Source: Lichenicola sp964236105
GTDB lineage: Bacteria > Pseudomonadota > Alphaproteobacteria > Acetobacterales > Acetobacteraceae
DNA length: 64,000 bases
Direction of reading: 5' to 3'
Assembly: GCA_964236105.1 (NCBI GenBank)
Contig: CAXSBC010000001.1
Coordinates: 496,001 to 560,000 of the forward strand
The notes below the pieces were generated by a model, which made no database searches, was not told the origin of the DNA, and saw only the letters and a list, made by a program, of their open reading frames with translations. The translations under genes were made by a program, and so were the position numbers. Positions 37,059 to 46,084 of the stretch are shown piece by piece; within the stretch, counting starts at the first letter, position 1; every line of letters begins with the position of its first letter.

Positions 37059-37454
37059 GGATAGGGGGGCGCCTCCTGGCGCCTGATCCGGCCGGCGGCA
37101 ACGACCGCATCGGGTTGAGATCACACTGGATGAAAAGGGATTCGGTTAAAGCGCCCGTGCGGCCGAAGCCGGCACCGAAGGGCGGCGATCGCAGGAACGG
37201 GATGGGTCGGGTGAGGCGTCGCTCTTCCAGGAACGGCTGGCCCTCTGCGCCGGACCGCCCTTCTGCCAGGAGGCGTCAGGCGCTGCGCAGGGCACCTCAC
37301 GAGGCCCCTATAGCGATCCCGGGGAGCCGGGACAAGGGAAAACCTCAGCCCGGCGGTCGGGGTCGCGCAACGGCGGCCAGGCCGGAGGCCCGGACGGGGT
37401 TCGCCTTCATGCCGCCGACGCGCCCGACCGGGGACGCGTCGGGACGGCTGGCCG
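37059..37454. other. Intergenic region between rhlE and the large porin
   Basis: About 400 bases without a recognisable gene. The part nearest 37059 should be the rhlE promoter and 5' leader. Beyond the porin stop there is an 8-bp inverted repeat (CCGACGCG at 37415-37422 with CGCGTCGG at 37435-37442) that could end porin transcription, but no T-run follows it. Confidence 0.5.
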
Positions 37455-39191
37455 CTACTGGAACGGGTAGTAGCGGAACGAGAACAGGGCGATGTTCTCG
37501 TCGGTGCTCGGCTTGCCGCCCACGCCCGAGAAGATCGTCTTATGGGTGTAGGAGTACTGCACGCCGGTCTGCATCGTGCCGTAGTCGCCCTTGAGGAACT
37601 TCCACCAGAAGCCGCCGGTCGCCTGGTAGATGGCCTTGGTGTTCATGGTGCAGGTCCCGGTGGACAGCTCGGTCTCGCATCCGGCGTTCGAGTAGAGCGG
37701 GTTGCCGTAGCCGTAGTTGTTCTTGCCGATGCTGTAGGATTCGCGGCTGGTGATCTGCTCGGTGCCGACATAGCTGTACAGGTCGAGCGCCTTGGTGGCA
37801 TGGAAGGTCAGGCCGGCCAGCGCCAGCACCTCGGGCAGCGGCAGCGGCGAGCCGTTGCGGGCGATGGTGGCGTCGGCAAGCTGCGCCGAGCCGTAGCGGC
37901 CGATGCCGTCGCCGGCGAGCACCGAGGCGCGCAGGTCGAGCCGCTTGGGGACGACCGGCAGGGTCACACCCGCGCCGCCGCCGCCGGCGAGCTCGGTGTG
38001 GCTGGCGCCGGAGCCGACATAGCTGACGCGGTCATGCAGGAAGCGCGCGACGCCGAAGATCTCGTAATGGCCCCAGCCCGGATCGGCGGTGATCTTGGCG
38101 ATGACGTCGGGCGCGTACTCGGTCGAGTAGTTCGCAGTCGAGTTCAGCGTGGAGCCGTTGCCGTTGAGGCCGAGATTGGTGGCGTTGATCGTGGCGTTCG
38201 TCAGCGACGTGGCGGTCTGCGCGTAGCTGGTCTCCGGACTCTCGACGGAAACGCCGATATCGAACTTGTCGTGGTTGAACCCCTTGACGATGCGCAGGCC
38301 GACGTTGCGGGTCCAGACGAAGCCCGGCACGTACTGGGCGTCGATCGTCGAGGGCAGATCCTCGCTGCGTCCGGCCATGCCCGCCTTGCTCATCGTCAGC
38401 AGGCTCCAGGCCTGGCCGCCGAGGACGTAGAAATCGTCGTCCGAGCGGTAGTACTGCGCGAACAGCTGCCGGGCGCGCAGCGTGTAGCTGTTGCTCTCGT
38501 TGGAGTTCGAGCTGATGCCGGAGCTGTTGAAATCGGTTTCGTAATAGGCGGTCAGCGTGGTGTAGGCATTGGGATTGCCTTCGACCATCAGCGAGATGCG
38601 GCTCTGGCGCGCGGTGCCGCGGAACTCGTCCTGGTGGTAGTTGGCGCTCTGCGGATAGGGGATGCCGGTGTTGAAGCTCGACGAGATGTCGGCGTCCTCG
38701 TTGCGGCTGCGATAGATGCCGGCCGCCTCGATGAAGCCGCCCAGGGTGACGCGCACGCCGCCGACCGCGAACTGCCCCTGCTTGAGCCTCGGCCCGCTGG
38801 GAACATAGCTCGGATAGCCGGCGACGTTCATGTAGGGCGAACCGCCCGGCCCGGCATAGGCGGCGTATCCCGGCGGCGCCGAGAGCGGCGCGCCCGGAGG
38901 CAGCGGACGGCCGTTCAGGTCGTAGCGGATCGGACCCATGCGCTCCTGCGCCTCGCGGGCCTCGCGGCTGGCGGTGGCGGCTTCCTGCCGGGCAGCCCGC
39001 ACATCCTCGCTGCGCGTCACGAGATCGCGCTTCATGTGGTTCAGCTGCCCTTCAAGCGCATGGATCTGCTTCTCGATGGCGCTGATCTGGGAGGAGGTGT
39101 TGTCGGCCAACGCGGGACCGGTCGCGACGCCGGCACTGCAGAGCGCGGTCGCGGCCATCAGGCCTGCCTTCGAAAAGAGGCGTCTCGTCAT
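37455..39191 (-). CDS. Outer-membrane porin with N-terminal coiled coil
   Basis: A 578-residue outer membrane protein. After the signal peptide (GLMAATALCSAGVATGPALADN) comes a coiled coil (SQISAIEKQIHALEGQLNHM), then a long beta-barrel rich in alternating aromatic and polar residues, ending in FSFRYYPFQ, close to the aromatic C-terminal end typical of barrel proteins. The layout matches alphaproteobacterial porins of the OprP/O-like kind. A Pho box lies about 103 bases upstream and the PhoBR genes are adjacent, which suggests it is made in low phosphate and may pass phosphate. Substrate specificity is an inference. Confidence 0.82.
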   Translation of the reverse strand: MTRRLFSKAGLMAATALCSAGVATGPALADNTSSQISAIEKQIHALEGQLNHMKRDLVTRSEDVRAARQEAATASREAREAQERMGPIRYDLNGRPLPPGAPLSAPPGYAAYAGPGGSPYMNVAGYPSYVPSGPRLKQGQFAVGGVRVTLGGFIEAAGIYRSRNEDADISSSFNTGIPYPQSANYHQDEFRGTARQSRISLMVEGNPNAYTTLTAYYETDFNSSGISSNSNESNSYTLRARQLFAQYYRSDDDFYVLGGQAWSLLTMSKAGMAGRSEDLPSTIDAQYVPGFVWTRNVGLRIVKGFNHDKFDIGVSVESPETSYAQTATSLTNATINATNLGLNGNGSTLNSTANYSTEYAPDVIAKITADPGWGHYEIFGVARFLHDRVSYVGSGASHTELAGGGGAGVTLPVVPKRLDLRASVLAGDGIGRYGSAQLADATIARNGSPLPLPEVLALAGLTFHATKALDLYSYVGTEQITSRESYSIGKNNYGYGNPLYSNAGCETELSTGTCTMNTKAIYQATGGFWWKFLKGDYGTMQTGVQYSYTHKTIFSGVGGKPSTDENIALFSFRYYPFQ

Positions 39192-39293
39192 CGGTTTCAG
39201 TTCCGTGCCCGGCGAGAACCCCCCTCACCGTTCGGGCGCGGAACGAATAGCCAAAACCGCTGCCGCGATGAGTGTCGCTTCCGCGAAGCTACC

Positions 39294-39311
39294 ATGACAA
39301 TTTTATGACGA
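39294..39311 (-). promoter_or_regulatory. Pho box upstream of the porin gene
   Basis: On the minus strand this reads TCGTCAT-AAAA-TTGTCAT, two 7-base repeats spaced by 4 bases, matching the PhoB consensus CTGTCAT-N4-CTGTCAT at 11 of 14 repeat positions. It points toward the porin start (39191). A near repeat GTGACGA follows at 39319-39325 but out of the 11-base register. Confidence 0.7.
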
Positions 39312-39390
39312 CGCGCATGTGACGATTACGACGAACGCCGCATCCCGTGGAGGTGCGGACCGCCCGCGCACGCGGTTGGGCGACGGCCGG

Positions 39391-40500
39391 TCAGTCCTTG
39401 GCGGAAGCTGCGGCAGGCAGCCAGACGGCGAAGCGCGTCGCCTCCCCCATCCTGCTCTCGATCGTCAGCCGGCCGGCATGGCGGCCGACGATGTGCTTGA
39501 CGATGGCCAGTCCCAGGCCGTTGCCGGGCCTGGCGCCGGAACCGTCATCGACTCGGTAGAAGCGCTCGGTCAGGCGCGGGATATGCTGCGGGGCGATGCC
39601 CGGCCCGTCGTCGCTGACCGACAGCACCACGCCGTCGGGTGCCGGATCGTGGCCGGCGCGGGCAGGCTGCGCCGCCAGCACGATGCGTGCCGGCTGGCCG
39701 GGACGGCTTGCATACTTGACGGCGTTGTCGAGCAGGTTGTGCAGCACCTGGGCGAGCTGGTCGGGGTCGGCCGCGACCGGCTGCAGATCGCCGGCGATGG
39801 CGAGCTCGAGCGTGGCGCCGGCGGCGAGGCGCTGCGGCTCATGCTCGTCGGCGACGCGCCTGAGCAGCGCCTCCGGCGAGACCTGCCCGTCCGGGCGCTC
39901 ATGCTCGTGCATCTGGATGCGCGACAGGTTGAGCAGGTTGTCGATCAGCCGTCGCATCCGCGCCGCCTGGCCGGCCATGATGGCGAGGAACCGCATGCGC
40001 GCCGGGGCGTCGTCGGCAGCCGAGCCCTGCAGGGTGTCGATGAAGCCGATCAGGCTGGCGAGCGGCGTGCGCAGCTCGTGGCCGGCGTTAGCGATGAAGT
40101 CGGCGCGCATGCGCTCGACCGCCTCCTGCTCGGTGCGGTCGGTCAGCGACAGCAGCACGAGCCCGGCGGCGTCGGAGCGCAGCGCCACGCGCAGCACGCG
40201 ACGCACCGGGACGTCCATGGCGAGGTCGACGCTGCCGGCCTCGGCGGCATGCAGCCGGCCGGTCGCCTGGCTCAGCAGGGGATGGCGCAGCACGGCGGCC
40301 AGGCTGTCGCCGAACTGCAGCCGGGCCGCCTGGTTGGCATGGATCAGGCCGCTGTCACGGCCGAGCGCCAGGGTCGGATGCGGAAGCAGATCGAGCAGGT
40401 CTGGCAGCGACCAGGCGCTGTCGCCGGCGGAGGGCCGAACCGGGTCGGCCTCTGCCGGACCCTCCTGCCGGTCGGGATGACGCCGTCGCCACAGGCTCAT
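39391..40500 (-). CDS. phoR: PhoR, phosphate-regulon sensor histidine kinase
   Basis: A 369-residue sensor kinase. An N-terminal PAS-like region (about 30-120) precedes the HisKA domain with His141 in ANAGHELRTPLASL, then the ATPase domain with N-box DNLLDNAVKYA, G1 SDDGPGIAPQHI and G2 GNGLGLAIVKHIVGRH. No membrane-spanning helix is visible, which differs from E. coli PhoR. Under high phosphate the Pst-PhoU complex keeps such kinases inactive toward PhoB. It is the last gene of the pst-pho operon. The start ATG at 40500 follows a possible GTG at 40509. Confidence 0.9.
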   Translation of the reverse strand: MSLWRRRHPDRQEGPAEADPVRPSAGDSAWSLPDLLDLLPHPTLALGRDSGLIHANQAARLQFGDSLAAVLRHPLLSQATGRLHAAEAGSVDLAMDVPVRRVLRVALRSDAAGLVLLSLTDRTEQEAVERMRADFIANAGHELRTPLASLIGFIDTLQGSAADDAPARMRFLAIMAGQAARMRRLIDNLLNLSRIQMHEHERPDGQVSPEALLRRVADEHEPQRLAAGATLELAIAGDLQPVAADPDQLAQVLHNLLDNAVKYASRPGQPARIVLAAQPARAGHDPAPDGVVLSVSDDGPGIAPQHIPRLTERFYRVDDGSGARPGNGLGLAIVKHIVGRHAGRLTIESRMGEATRFAVWLPAAASAKD

Positions 40501-40530
40501 CGCGCGCACGGCGGGACCGGTGGCCGCGTG

Positions 40531-41298
40531 TCAGATGGCATCCAGATCGAGCGCGTAGCCGGCGGTGCGGACGGTGCGCACCACGTCGATCTCGCCGGGC
40601 GCGTTCAGCGCCTTGCGCAGGCGGCGGATATGCACGTCGACGGTGCGCGCCTCGACATGGATGTCCGCCCCCCAGACCGCGTTGAGCAGGTCCTCGCGGG
40701 AGAACACGCGGCGGGGATGCTGCATCAGGAACTCGAGCAGGCGATACTCGGTCGGGCCCAGATGCACCGGACGGCCGTTGCGCTGCACCCGGTGCTCGTT
40801 GCCGTCGAGCACGATGTCGCCGAACTGCAGGGTGCGGCCGACCGGCTGCGGCTGGGCGCGGCGCAGCAGGGCACGCACGCGGGCGACGAGCGCATCGATG
40901 CTGAACGGCTTGGTGATGTAGTCGTCCGCGCCGGTGTTGAGGCCGCGCACCTGATCCTGCTCCTCGACCCGGGCGGTGAGCATGATGATCGGCAGCTCGC
41001 GCGTCTGCGGGCGGCGGCGGATCTGGCGGCAGACCTCGATGCCCGACAGGCTCGGCAGCATCCAGTCGAGCAGCACGAGGTCGGGTGCCGATTCCGCGAC
41101 GCGGAGCAGCGCCTCCTGGCCATCGGCCGCCTCGTCCACGAGGTAGCCGAGCTTCTCCAGGTTGTAGCGCAGCATGACCGAGAGCGACGGGTCGTCCTCG
41201 ACGATCAGCACGCGCGGCCTCGCCTCCTCGTTCACGACGGCGGACTTGCGGCCCATCGGCTGCTCCCTGAATGGCGCGAAGCCGGTGATCTGGTTCAT
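40531..41298 (-). CDS. phoB: PhoB, phosphate regulon response regulator
   Basis: A 255-residue OmpR/PhoB-type regulator. The receiver domain has the acidic pair VEDDPS, phosphoacceptor Asp78 (LVLLDWMLPSLSGIE) and lysine in ADDYITKPFS; the winged helix follows with LGPTEYRLLEFLMQHPRRVFSREDLL and VDVHIRRLRKAL. It activates Pho-box promoters, at least two of which are visible in this window. The start ATG overlaps the phoU stop (ATGA). A later start, at MGRKSAVVNEE, would also give a complete domain. Confidence 0.93.
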   Translation of the reverse strand: MNQITGFAPFREQPMGRKSAVVNEEARPRVLIVEDDPSLSVMLRYNLEKLGYLVDEAADGQEALLRVAESAPDLVLLDWMLPSLSGIEVCRQIRRRPQTRELPIIMLTARVEEQDQVRGLNTGADDYITKPFSIDALVARVRALLRRAQPQPVGRTLQFGDIVLDGNEHRVQRNGRPVHLGPTEYRLLEFLMQHPRRVFSREDLLNAVWGADIHVEARTVDVHIRRLRKALNAPGEIDVVRTVRTAGYALDLDAI

Positions 41299-42011
41299 GG
41301 CGCGTTCCTCTCCGGGATCGGGCTGCCGCCGCGCGGCCTGCCGGTGGGCAGCATCTCGCCGGTGACGGCGTAGTGCACCCGCTCGGCGATGTTGGTGGCG
41401 TGGTCGCCGATGCGCTCGAGGTTCTTGGCGATGAACAGCAGGTGGGTGCAGGCGCCGATGTTGCGCGGGTCTTCCATCATGTAGGTGACGAGCTCGCGGA
41501 ACATGGCGGTGTAGATCTCGTCCACCGCCCGGTCGGAGCGCCATACGTCGAGCGCCTTGTCCTTGTCGTTCTGGCCGAGCGCGTCGATGGCGAGCCGCAG
41601 GCTCTCCTGCACCAGGCGGCCCATGCTGCGCAGCCCGCCGAGCGAGATGTCGGAGCCGGCCGGTCCCAGCCGCAGCGAGCGCTTGGCGACGTTGGCTGCA
41701 TAGTCGCCGATGCGCTCCAGGTCGCTCGTCACCTTCAGGGCCGACACGATCTCGCGCAGGTCCTGGGCCATCGGCGCGCGCAGCGCCAGCAGCTTGATCG
41801 CGCGCGCCTCGACCTCGCGCTCCAGCGCGTCGACTTCCGGGTCCTGCTCCATCGCCGCCTGGGCGGCCTCGGCGTCGTGGTCGAGGATGGCGGCGATCGC
41901 CTGCGCGGTCTGGCTTTCCACCAGCCCGCCCATGCGCGCCATCAGGGTGCGGAGCTGGTTCAGCTCCTGCTCGTAGCTCTTGACGATGTGGCCGGGGTCA
42001 CTGGGGGGCAT
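41295..42011 (-). CDS. phoU: PhoU, phosphate signalling regulator
   Basis: A 238-residue helical protein with two similar PhoU repeats, each containing ERIGD (SDLERIGDYAANVAKRS and KNLERIGDHATNIAERVH). PhoU links the PstSCAB transporter to PhoR and limits phosphate uptake. Metal-binding acidic residues typical of the family are present in these segments. It follows pstB by 12 bases and overlaps phoB by 4. Confidence 0.95.
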   Translation of the reverse strand: MPPSDPGHIVKSYEQELNQLRTLMARMGGLVESQTAQAIAAILDHDAEAAQAAMEQDPEVDALEREVEARAIKLLALRAPMAQDLREIVSALKVTSDLERIGDYAANVAKRSLRLGPAGSDISLGGLRSMGRLVQESLRLAIDALGQNDKDKALDVWRSDRAVDEIYTAMFRELVTYMMEDPRNIGACTHLLFIAKNLERIGDHATNIAERVHYAVTGEMLPTGRPRGGSPIPERNAP

Positions 42012-42023
42012 GGGCGTCCGTCC

Positions 42024-42833
42024 TCAGCCGAAGCGGCCGGTGATGTAGTCCTGGGTGCGCTTCTGCCTGGGTGCCGTGAACAGGCGGTCGGCGCTGTCGA
42101 CCTCGATCAGCTCGCCCAGGAAGAAGAACGCCACCCGGTCGGCGCAGCGCGCCGCCTGCTGCAGGTTGTGGGTGACGATGGCGATGGTGAAGTCGCGCTT
42201 GAGCTCGTCGAGCAGCTCCTCGATGCGCGCGGTGCTGATCGGGTCGAGGGCGCTGGTCGGCTCGTCGAGCAGGATCACCTCGGGCCGCGTGGCGATGGTG
42301 CGCGCGATGCACAGCCGCTGCTGCTGCCCGCCGGACAGCGAGGTGGCGCTGGTGCGGAGCCGGTCCTTGACCTCGTTCCACAGCGCGACCCGGCGCAGCG
42401 CGTCCTCGATGCGGTTGGCCATGTCGGCGCGGGACGGACGCTCGTGCAGCCGGACGCCGAAGGCGATGTTGTCGGCGATCGACATCGGGAACGGGGTCGG
42501 CTTCTGGAACACCATGCCGACCCGCGAGCGCAGCTGGTTGGCGTCGACATGCGGGCCGACGATGTTGTGGCCGTCGAGCAGCACCTCGCCGGTGGCGCGC
42601 TGGCCGGGATACAGGTCGTACATCCGGTTGAGCACGCGCAGCAGCGTCGACTTGCCGCACCCTGACGGCCCGATCAGGCCGGTGACCTGCCTGGCCGGCA
42701 GATCGAGCGAGATGCCCCGCAGTGCCTGCGAGGTGCCGTAGAAGAAGTCGAGGTTGCGGATCGAGATCATGACCTGGCCGGACGTCGCCGGCGGCGGGGC
42801 GGCCGTGGCCTGGAACGGCGATTGGGCGCTCAT
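42024..42833 (-). CDS. pstB: PstB, phosphate ABC transporter ATP-binding protein
   Basis: A 269-residue ATPase with Walker A GPSGCGKST (residues 55-63), PstB-typical QKPTPFPMSIADNIAFG, ABC signature TSLSGGQQQRLCIARTI, Walker B VILLDEPTSALDPIST and switch histidine IVTHNL. It powers phosphate import through PstC and PstA. The start ATG overlaps the stop of pstA. Confidence 0.96.
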   Translation of the reverse strand: MSAQSPFQATAAPPPATSGQVMISIRNLDFFYGTSQALRGISLDLPARQVTGLIGPSGCGKSTLLRVLNRMYDLYPGQRATGEVLLDGHNIVGPHVDANQLRSRVGMVFQKPTPFPMSIADNIAFGVRLHERPSRADMANRIEDALRRVALWNEVKDRLRTSATSLSGGQQQRLCIARTIATRPEVILLDEPTSALDPISTARIEELLDELKRDFTIAIVTHNLQQAARCADRVAFFFLGELIEVDSADRLFTAPRQKRTQDYITGRFG

Positions 42834-43720
42834 GACCTGTCCTGTCTTGCCAGGCCCACCCGGGCGACGATGTTGATGAACAGCACGCCCGCGGTGATCA
42901 GCAGCGCCGCCGTCCAGGCCAGCTGCACCCAGTCGTCGGCGGGCGAGCCGGCATACTGATAGATCGTGACCGGCAGGCTCGCCATCTCCTTGCCGAGCGA
43001 GAGCGACCAGTTGAGGTTGCCGAGCGAGGTGAACAGCAGCGGCGCCGTTTCCCCCGAGACCCGCGCGATCGCCAGCAGCACCCCGGTCGCAAGCCCCGCC
43101 CGGGCGGCGCGCACGCAGACCAGCAGCACCACCTTCCAGTGCGGGGCGCCGAGGGCGGCTGCCGCCTCGCGCATCGAGACCGGCACCAGGCGCAGCATGT
43201 CCTCGGTGGTGCGCACCACGATCGGGATCACCAGGATCGCCAGCGCGACCACGCCGGCAAAGCCCGAGAACTGGTGGAACGGCGCCACCAGGATCAAATA
43301 GACGAACAGCCCGACCAGGATCGAGGGTGCCGAGAGCAGCATGTCGGACACGAAGCGCACGGCGTTGGCCGCCTGCGAGCCGGTGCCGAACTCGGCGAGA
43401 TAGATGCCGGCCATCAGCCCGATCGGCGTGCCGAGCAGCGTCGCGAGCACCACCTGGATGATGCTGCCGACGATCGGGTTGAGCAGGCCGCCATTCTCGC
43501 CCGCCGGCGCCGTGACATGGGTCAGCGTCCGCCAGGTCAGGCCCTGGATGCCCTGGGCGATCAGCGTCCACAGGATCGAGGCCAGCGCCACCAGCACGAT
43601 CAGGGTGGCGAGGAAGCACAACCCGGTCGCGACCACGTCGGCGAGCCGGCGGCGGCGCAGCAGGCCGGGATCGCGGACCCACTGGCCGGCCGGCACGGCC
43701 GAGGGGCTGGTGGCGGACAT
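42830..43720 (-). CDS. pstA: PstA, phosphate ABC transporter permease
   Basis: A 296-residue inner-membrane permease with about six hydrophobic helices and the EAA loop region (SMREAAAALGAPHWKVV), plus VSGETAPLLFTSLG, which is characteristic of PstA. With PstC it forms the channel of the high-affinity phosphate transporter. The start ATG at 43720 lies 11 bases after the pstC stop. Confidence 0.94.
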   Translation of the reverse strand: MSATSPSAVPAGQWVRDPGLLRRRRLADVVATGLCFLATLIVLVALASILWTLIAQGIQGLTWRTLTHVTAPAGENGGLLNPIVGSIIQVVLATLLGTPIGLMAGIYLAEFGTGSQAANAVRFVSDMLLSAPSILVGLFVYLILVAPFHQFSGFAGVVALAILVIPIVVRTTEDMLRLVPVSMREAAAALGAPHWKVVLLVCVRAARAGLATGVLLAIARVSGETAPLLFTSLGNLNWSLSLGKEMASLPVTIYQYAGSPADDWVQLAWTAALLITAGVLFINIVARVGLARQDRS

Positions 43721-43731
43721 CGCCGCCCGCC

Positions 43732-44709
43732 TCAGCGCTGCACCGTCCGCCCGGTCCGCAGCAGCAGACGCGAGCAGGCGAGCGTGATGAAGGAGATCAC
43801 CATCAGGATGAAGCCCAGCGCCAGCAGCGCGGACAGCTTCAGGCTGCCGGCGGCGCTCTCGGGAAACTCCAGCGCGATCAGCGAGGCGATGGTGTTGCCG
43901 GGCGAGAACAGGCTGGCGCTGATGCGGTTGGTGTTGCCGATCACGAAGGTGATGGCCATGGTCTCGCCGAGCGCCCGGCCGAGCCCCAGCATGATGCCGC
44001 CGATCACCGCGGTGCGCGACCAGGGCAGCACCACCTGGCGCATCACGTCCCAGCGCGTCGAGCCGAGCCCGTAGGCGCTCTCCTTGAGCACCGGCGGCAT
44101 CGACTTGAAGACGTCGCGCATCACCGCGGCGATGAACGGCGTGACCATCACCGCCAGGATCAGCCCGCCGGTGAGCAGGCCGGTGCCGAACGGCGCGCCG
44201 GAGAAGAACGGGTGCAGCAGCGGCACCCGGCCGAGCGAATGGATCAGCGCCGGCTGCACGTGGTGCGCCATGATCGGCACGATGACGAAGAAGCCCCACA
44301 TGCCGAAGATGATGGAGGGCACCGCCGCGAGCAGCTCCACCGCCGTGCCGAGCGGGCCGGACAGCCAGGACGGCGCCATCTCGGTGAGGCAGAACGCCAC
44401 CCCGAAGGCGAGCGGCACGGCGATCAGCAGGCCGATCGCCGACGTCACGATGGTGCCGAACACCGGCGTCAGGGCGCCGTAATGGTCGAGCACCGGGTTC
44501 CAGACCGACCGGATCAGGAACCCCGGCCCGAAGGTCGAGAAGGCCTGCCGGCCGCCGGCGAGCATCACCGCGATGATGCCGACGATCAGGATCAGCACCG
44601 CGAGGCCGCAGGCCCTGGCCAGGAACGCGAAGACGGAGTCGCCCCACCTCCCGTCCCGCACCGGGGCCGGCCTGTCGTCGCTGCGGGCGAGGCTGGCGTT
44701 CGCGGTCAT
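43732..44709 (-). CDS. pstC: PstC, phosphate ABC transporter permease
   Basis: A 325-residue permease with about six transmembrane helices. Typical segments are FLTEMAPSWLSGPLG-like region, VPSIIFGMWGFFVIVP, SAYGLGSTRWDVMRQVVLPW (EAA loop) and LGLGRALGETMAITFVIGN. The start MTANASL at 44709 was chosen; an in-frame ATG two codons upstream (44715) and a longer open frame exist. Confidence 0.94.
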   Translation of the reverse strand: MTANASLARSDDRPAPVRDGRWGDSVFAFLARACGLAVLILIVGIIAVMLAGGRQAFSTFGPGFLIRSVWNPVLDHYGALTPVFGTIVTSAIGLLIAVPLAFGVAFCLTEMAPSWLSGPLGTAVELLAAVPSIIFGMWGFFVIVPIMAHHVQPALIHSLGRVPLLHPFFSGAPFGTGLLTGGLILAVMVTPFIAAVMRDVFKSMPPVLKESAYGLGSTRWDVMRQVVLPWSRTAVIGGIMLGLGRALGETMAITFVIGNTNRISASLFSPGNTIASLIALEFPESAAGSLKLSALLALGFILMVISFITLACSRLLLRTGRTVQR

Positions 44710-44740
44710 GGGCATCCGGCTGCGGACTGATCGGCTGGCG

Positions 44741-45805
44741 TCATTGCCCCAGAGTGGGAGCCCCGGCGACGTTGGTCCAGGCATGCCGGACATTGGTCTG
44801 CACGTCGGCGGGAAGCGGCACGTACTGCAGCGACCTGGCCGTGGCAGCGCCGTTGCGGAACGCCCAGTCGAACAGCCTGATCACCGCAGCGCTGCGGGCC
44901 GGGTCCTTGGGGTCGGTCGGCAGCAGCACGAAAGTCGCCGACACGATCGGCCAGGCGCCCTCGGCCGGCGTGTCGAGCAGATCGACCGCGAAGCGCTGTG
45001 CGCCCGCCCAGTCCGCCCCCGCCGCCGCTTTGGTGAAGCTGTCGAGGTTGGGTGCCACGAAGGCGCCGGCCTTGTCCTTGAGCTCGACCGTGGTCAGGCC
45101 GTTCTTGCTGGCATAGGCGTATTCGACATAGCCGACGCCGCCCTCGGTGTTGCGCACGGTCGCGGCGACGCCGTCATTGCCCTTGGCCCCGGCGCCGGTC
45201 GGCCAGGCGATCGAGCTCGCAGCGCCGATCTTGGACTTCCAGTTGGGGCTGGACTTCGCCAGGTAGGAGGTGAACACGAAGGTGGTGCCCGAGCCGTCGG
45301 CGCGATGCACCGCCGCCACCGCCGTGTCGGGCAGCTTCAGCCCCGGATTCAGCGCCGCGATTTTGGGGTCGTTCCAGCTGGTGATGTCGCCCGAGAACAG
45401 GCCGGCCAGGATCTCGCCGGTCAGGTGCATCTGGTTCGACGCGATGCCGGGCAGGTTCACGATCGGCACCACCCCGCCCATGACCGTCGGGAACTGCAGC
45501 AGCCTGTTGCTGTCGAGCTTGGCCGCGGCCACCGGCGCGTCCGAGGCGCCGAAATCGACCGTGCGCGCGATCACCTGGTTCTGGCCTGCGCCGGAGCCCA
45601 GCGCCTGGTAGTTCAGCGCGACGCCGAGCGGCGCCTTGGCGGCAGCGCCCCAGGCCCCATAGATCGGTGCGGCGAACGTCGAGCCCGCGCCGGTGATGTC
45701 GACGGCGCGTGCCGGTGCCGCCGCGAGGCCGAAGCCGAGGATCAGGCTCGTGACGCCGCAGGCGGCGCGCGGCGACAGGGCGGACCGGTTCGACAGGGAA
45801 CGCAT
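44741..45805 (-). CDS. pstS: PstS, phosphate-binding periplasmic protein
   Basis: A 354-residue periplasmic protein with a signal peptide (CGVTSLILGFGLAAAPARAVD). The phosphate-contacting segments are GAGSTFAAPIYGAW, DFGASDAPV and HRADGSGTTFVFTSYL. It delivers phosphate to PstCA. The start ATG at 45805 is 97 bases downstream of a strong Pho box, so this is the first gene of the operon pstS-pstC-pstA-pstB-phoU-phoB-phoR. Confidence 0.95.
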   Translation of the reverse strand: MRSLSNRSALSPRAACGVTSLILGFGLAAAPARAVDITGAGSTFAAPIYGAWGAAAKAPLGVALNYQALGSGAGQNQVIARTVDFGASDAPVAAAKLDSNRLLQFPTVMGGVVPIVNLPGIASNQMHLTGEILAGLFSGDITSWNDPKIAALNPGLKLPDTAVAAVHRADGSGTTFVFTSYLAKSSPNWKSKIGAASSIAWPTGAGAKGNDGVAATVRNTEGGVGYVEYAYASKNGLTTVELKDKAGAFVAPNLDSFTKAAAGADWAGAQRFAVDLLDTPAEGAWPIVSATFVLLPTDPKDPARSAAVIRLFDWAFRNGAATARSLQYVPLPADVQTNVRHAWTNVAGAPTLGQ

Positions 45806-45901
45806 CGGTGGTTTCCTCCGGGAAGGGAAGCGGCCGGCCTGTGCATACCCGCCGGACGGCCGGCTTCTAACCGCCGGCCATGGCGCGCCTGTTACGATGC
45901 G

Positions 45902-45919
45902 ATGACAGTTCGATGACAA
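45902..45919 (-). promoter_or_regulatory. Pho box upstream of pstS
   Basis: On the minus strand this reads TTGTCAT-CGAA-CTGTCAT, matching the PhoB consensus CTGTCAT-N4-CTGTCAT at 13 of 14 repeat positions. Seven bases further on is TAACAG, a possible -10 element (45889-45894). A 7-bp hairpin (GGCCGGC/GCCGGCC, 45858-45879) lies in the leader before pstS. Confidence 0.9.
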
Positions 45920-46084
45920 CGCGCGGGATCGGTGACCATCCGGAGGCGGCCTGGCGCTACGGCGCGCCTGGCGGTGAACCACACCAGGCGAGCCGTCTGA
46001 TCCGGACACGGATCCGGCGCCGTCCTCAGGCGCGGGCACGCGGCGGCCGTGGCGTCGGCTGCAGGCGGCCCTCCGGCCAGGCGC

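Noticed and set aside
39312..39325. Third Pho half-site GTGACGA next to the porin box
   Set aside because: It is 14 rather than 11 bases from the previous repeat, so it is out of register.
45858..45879. Hairpin in the pstS leader as a riboswitch
   Set aside because: A single 7-bp stem with no conserved riboswitch elements; noted only with the Pho box.
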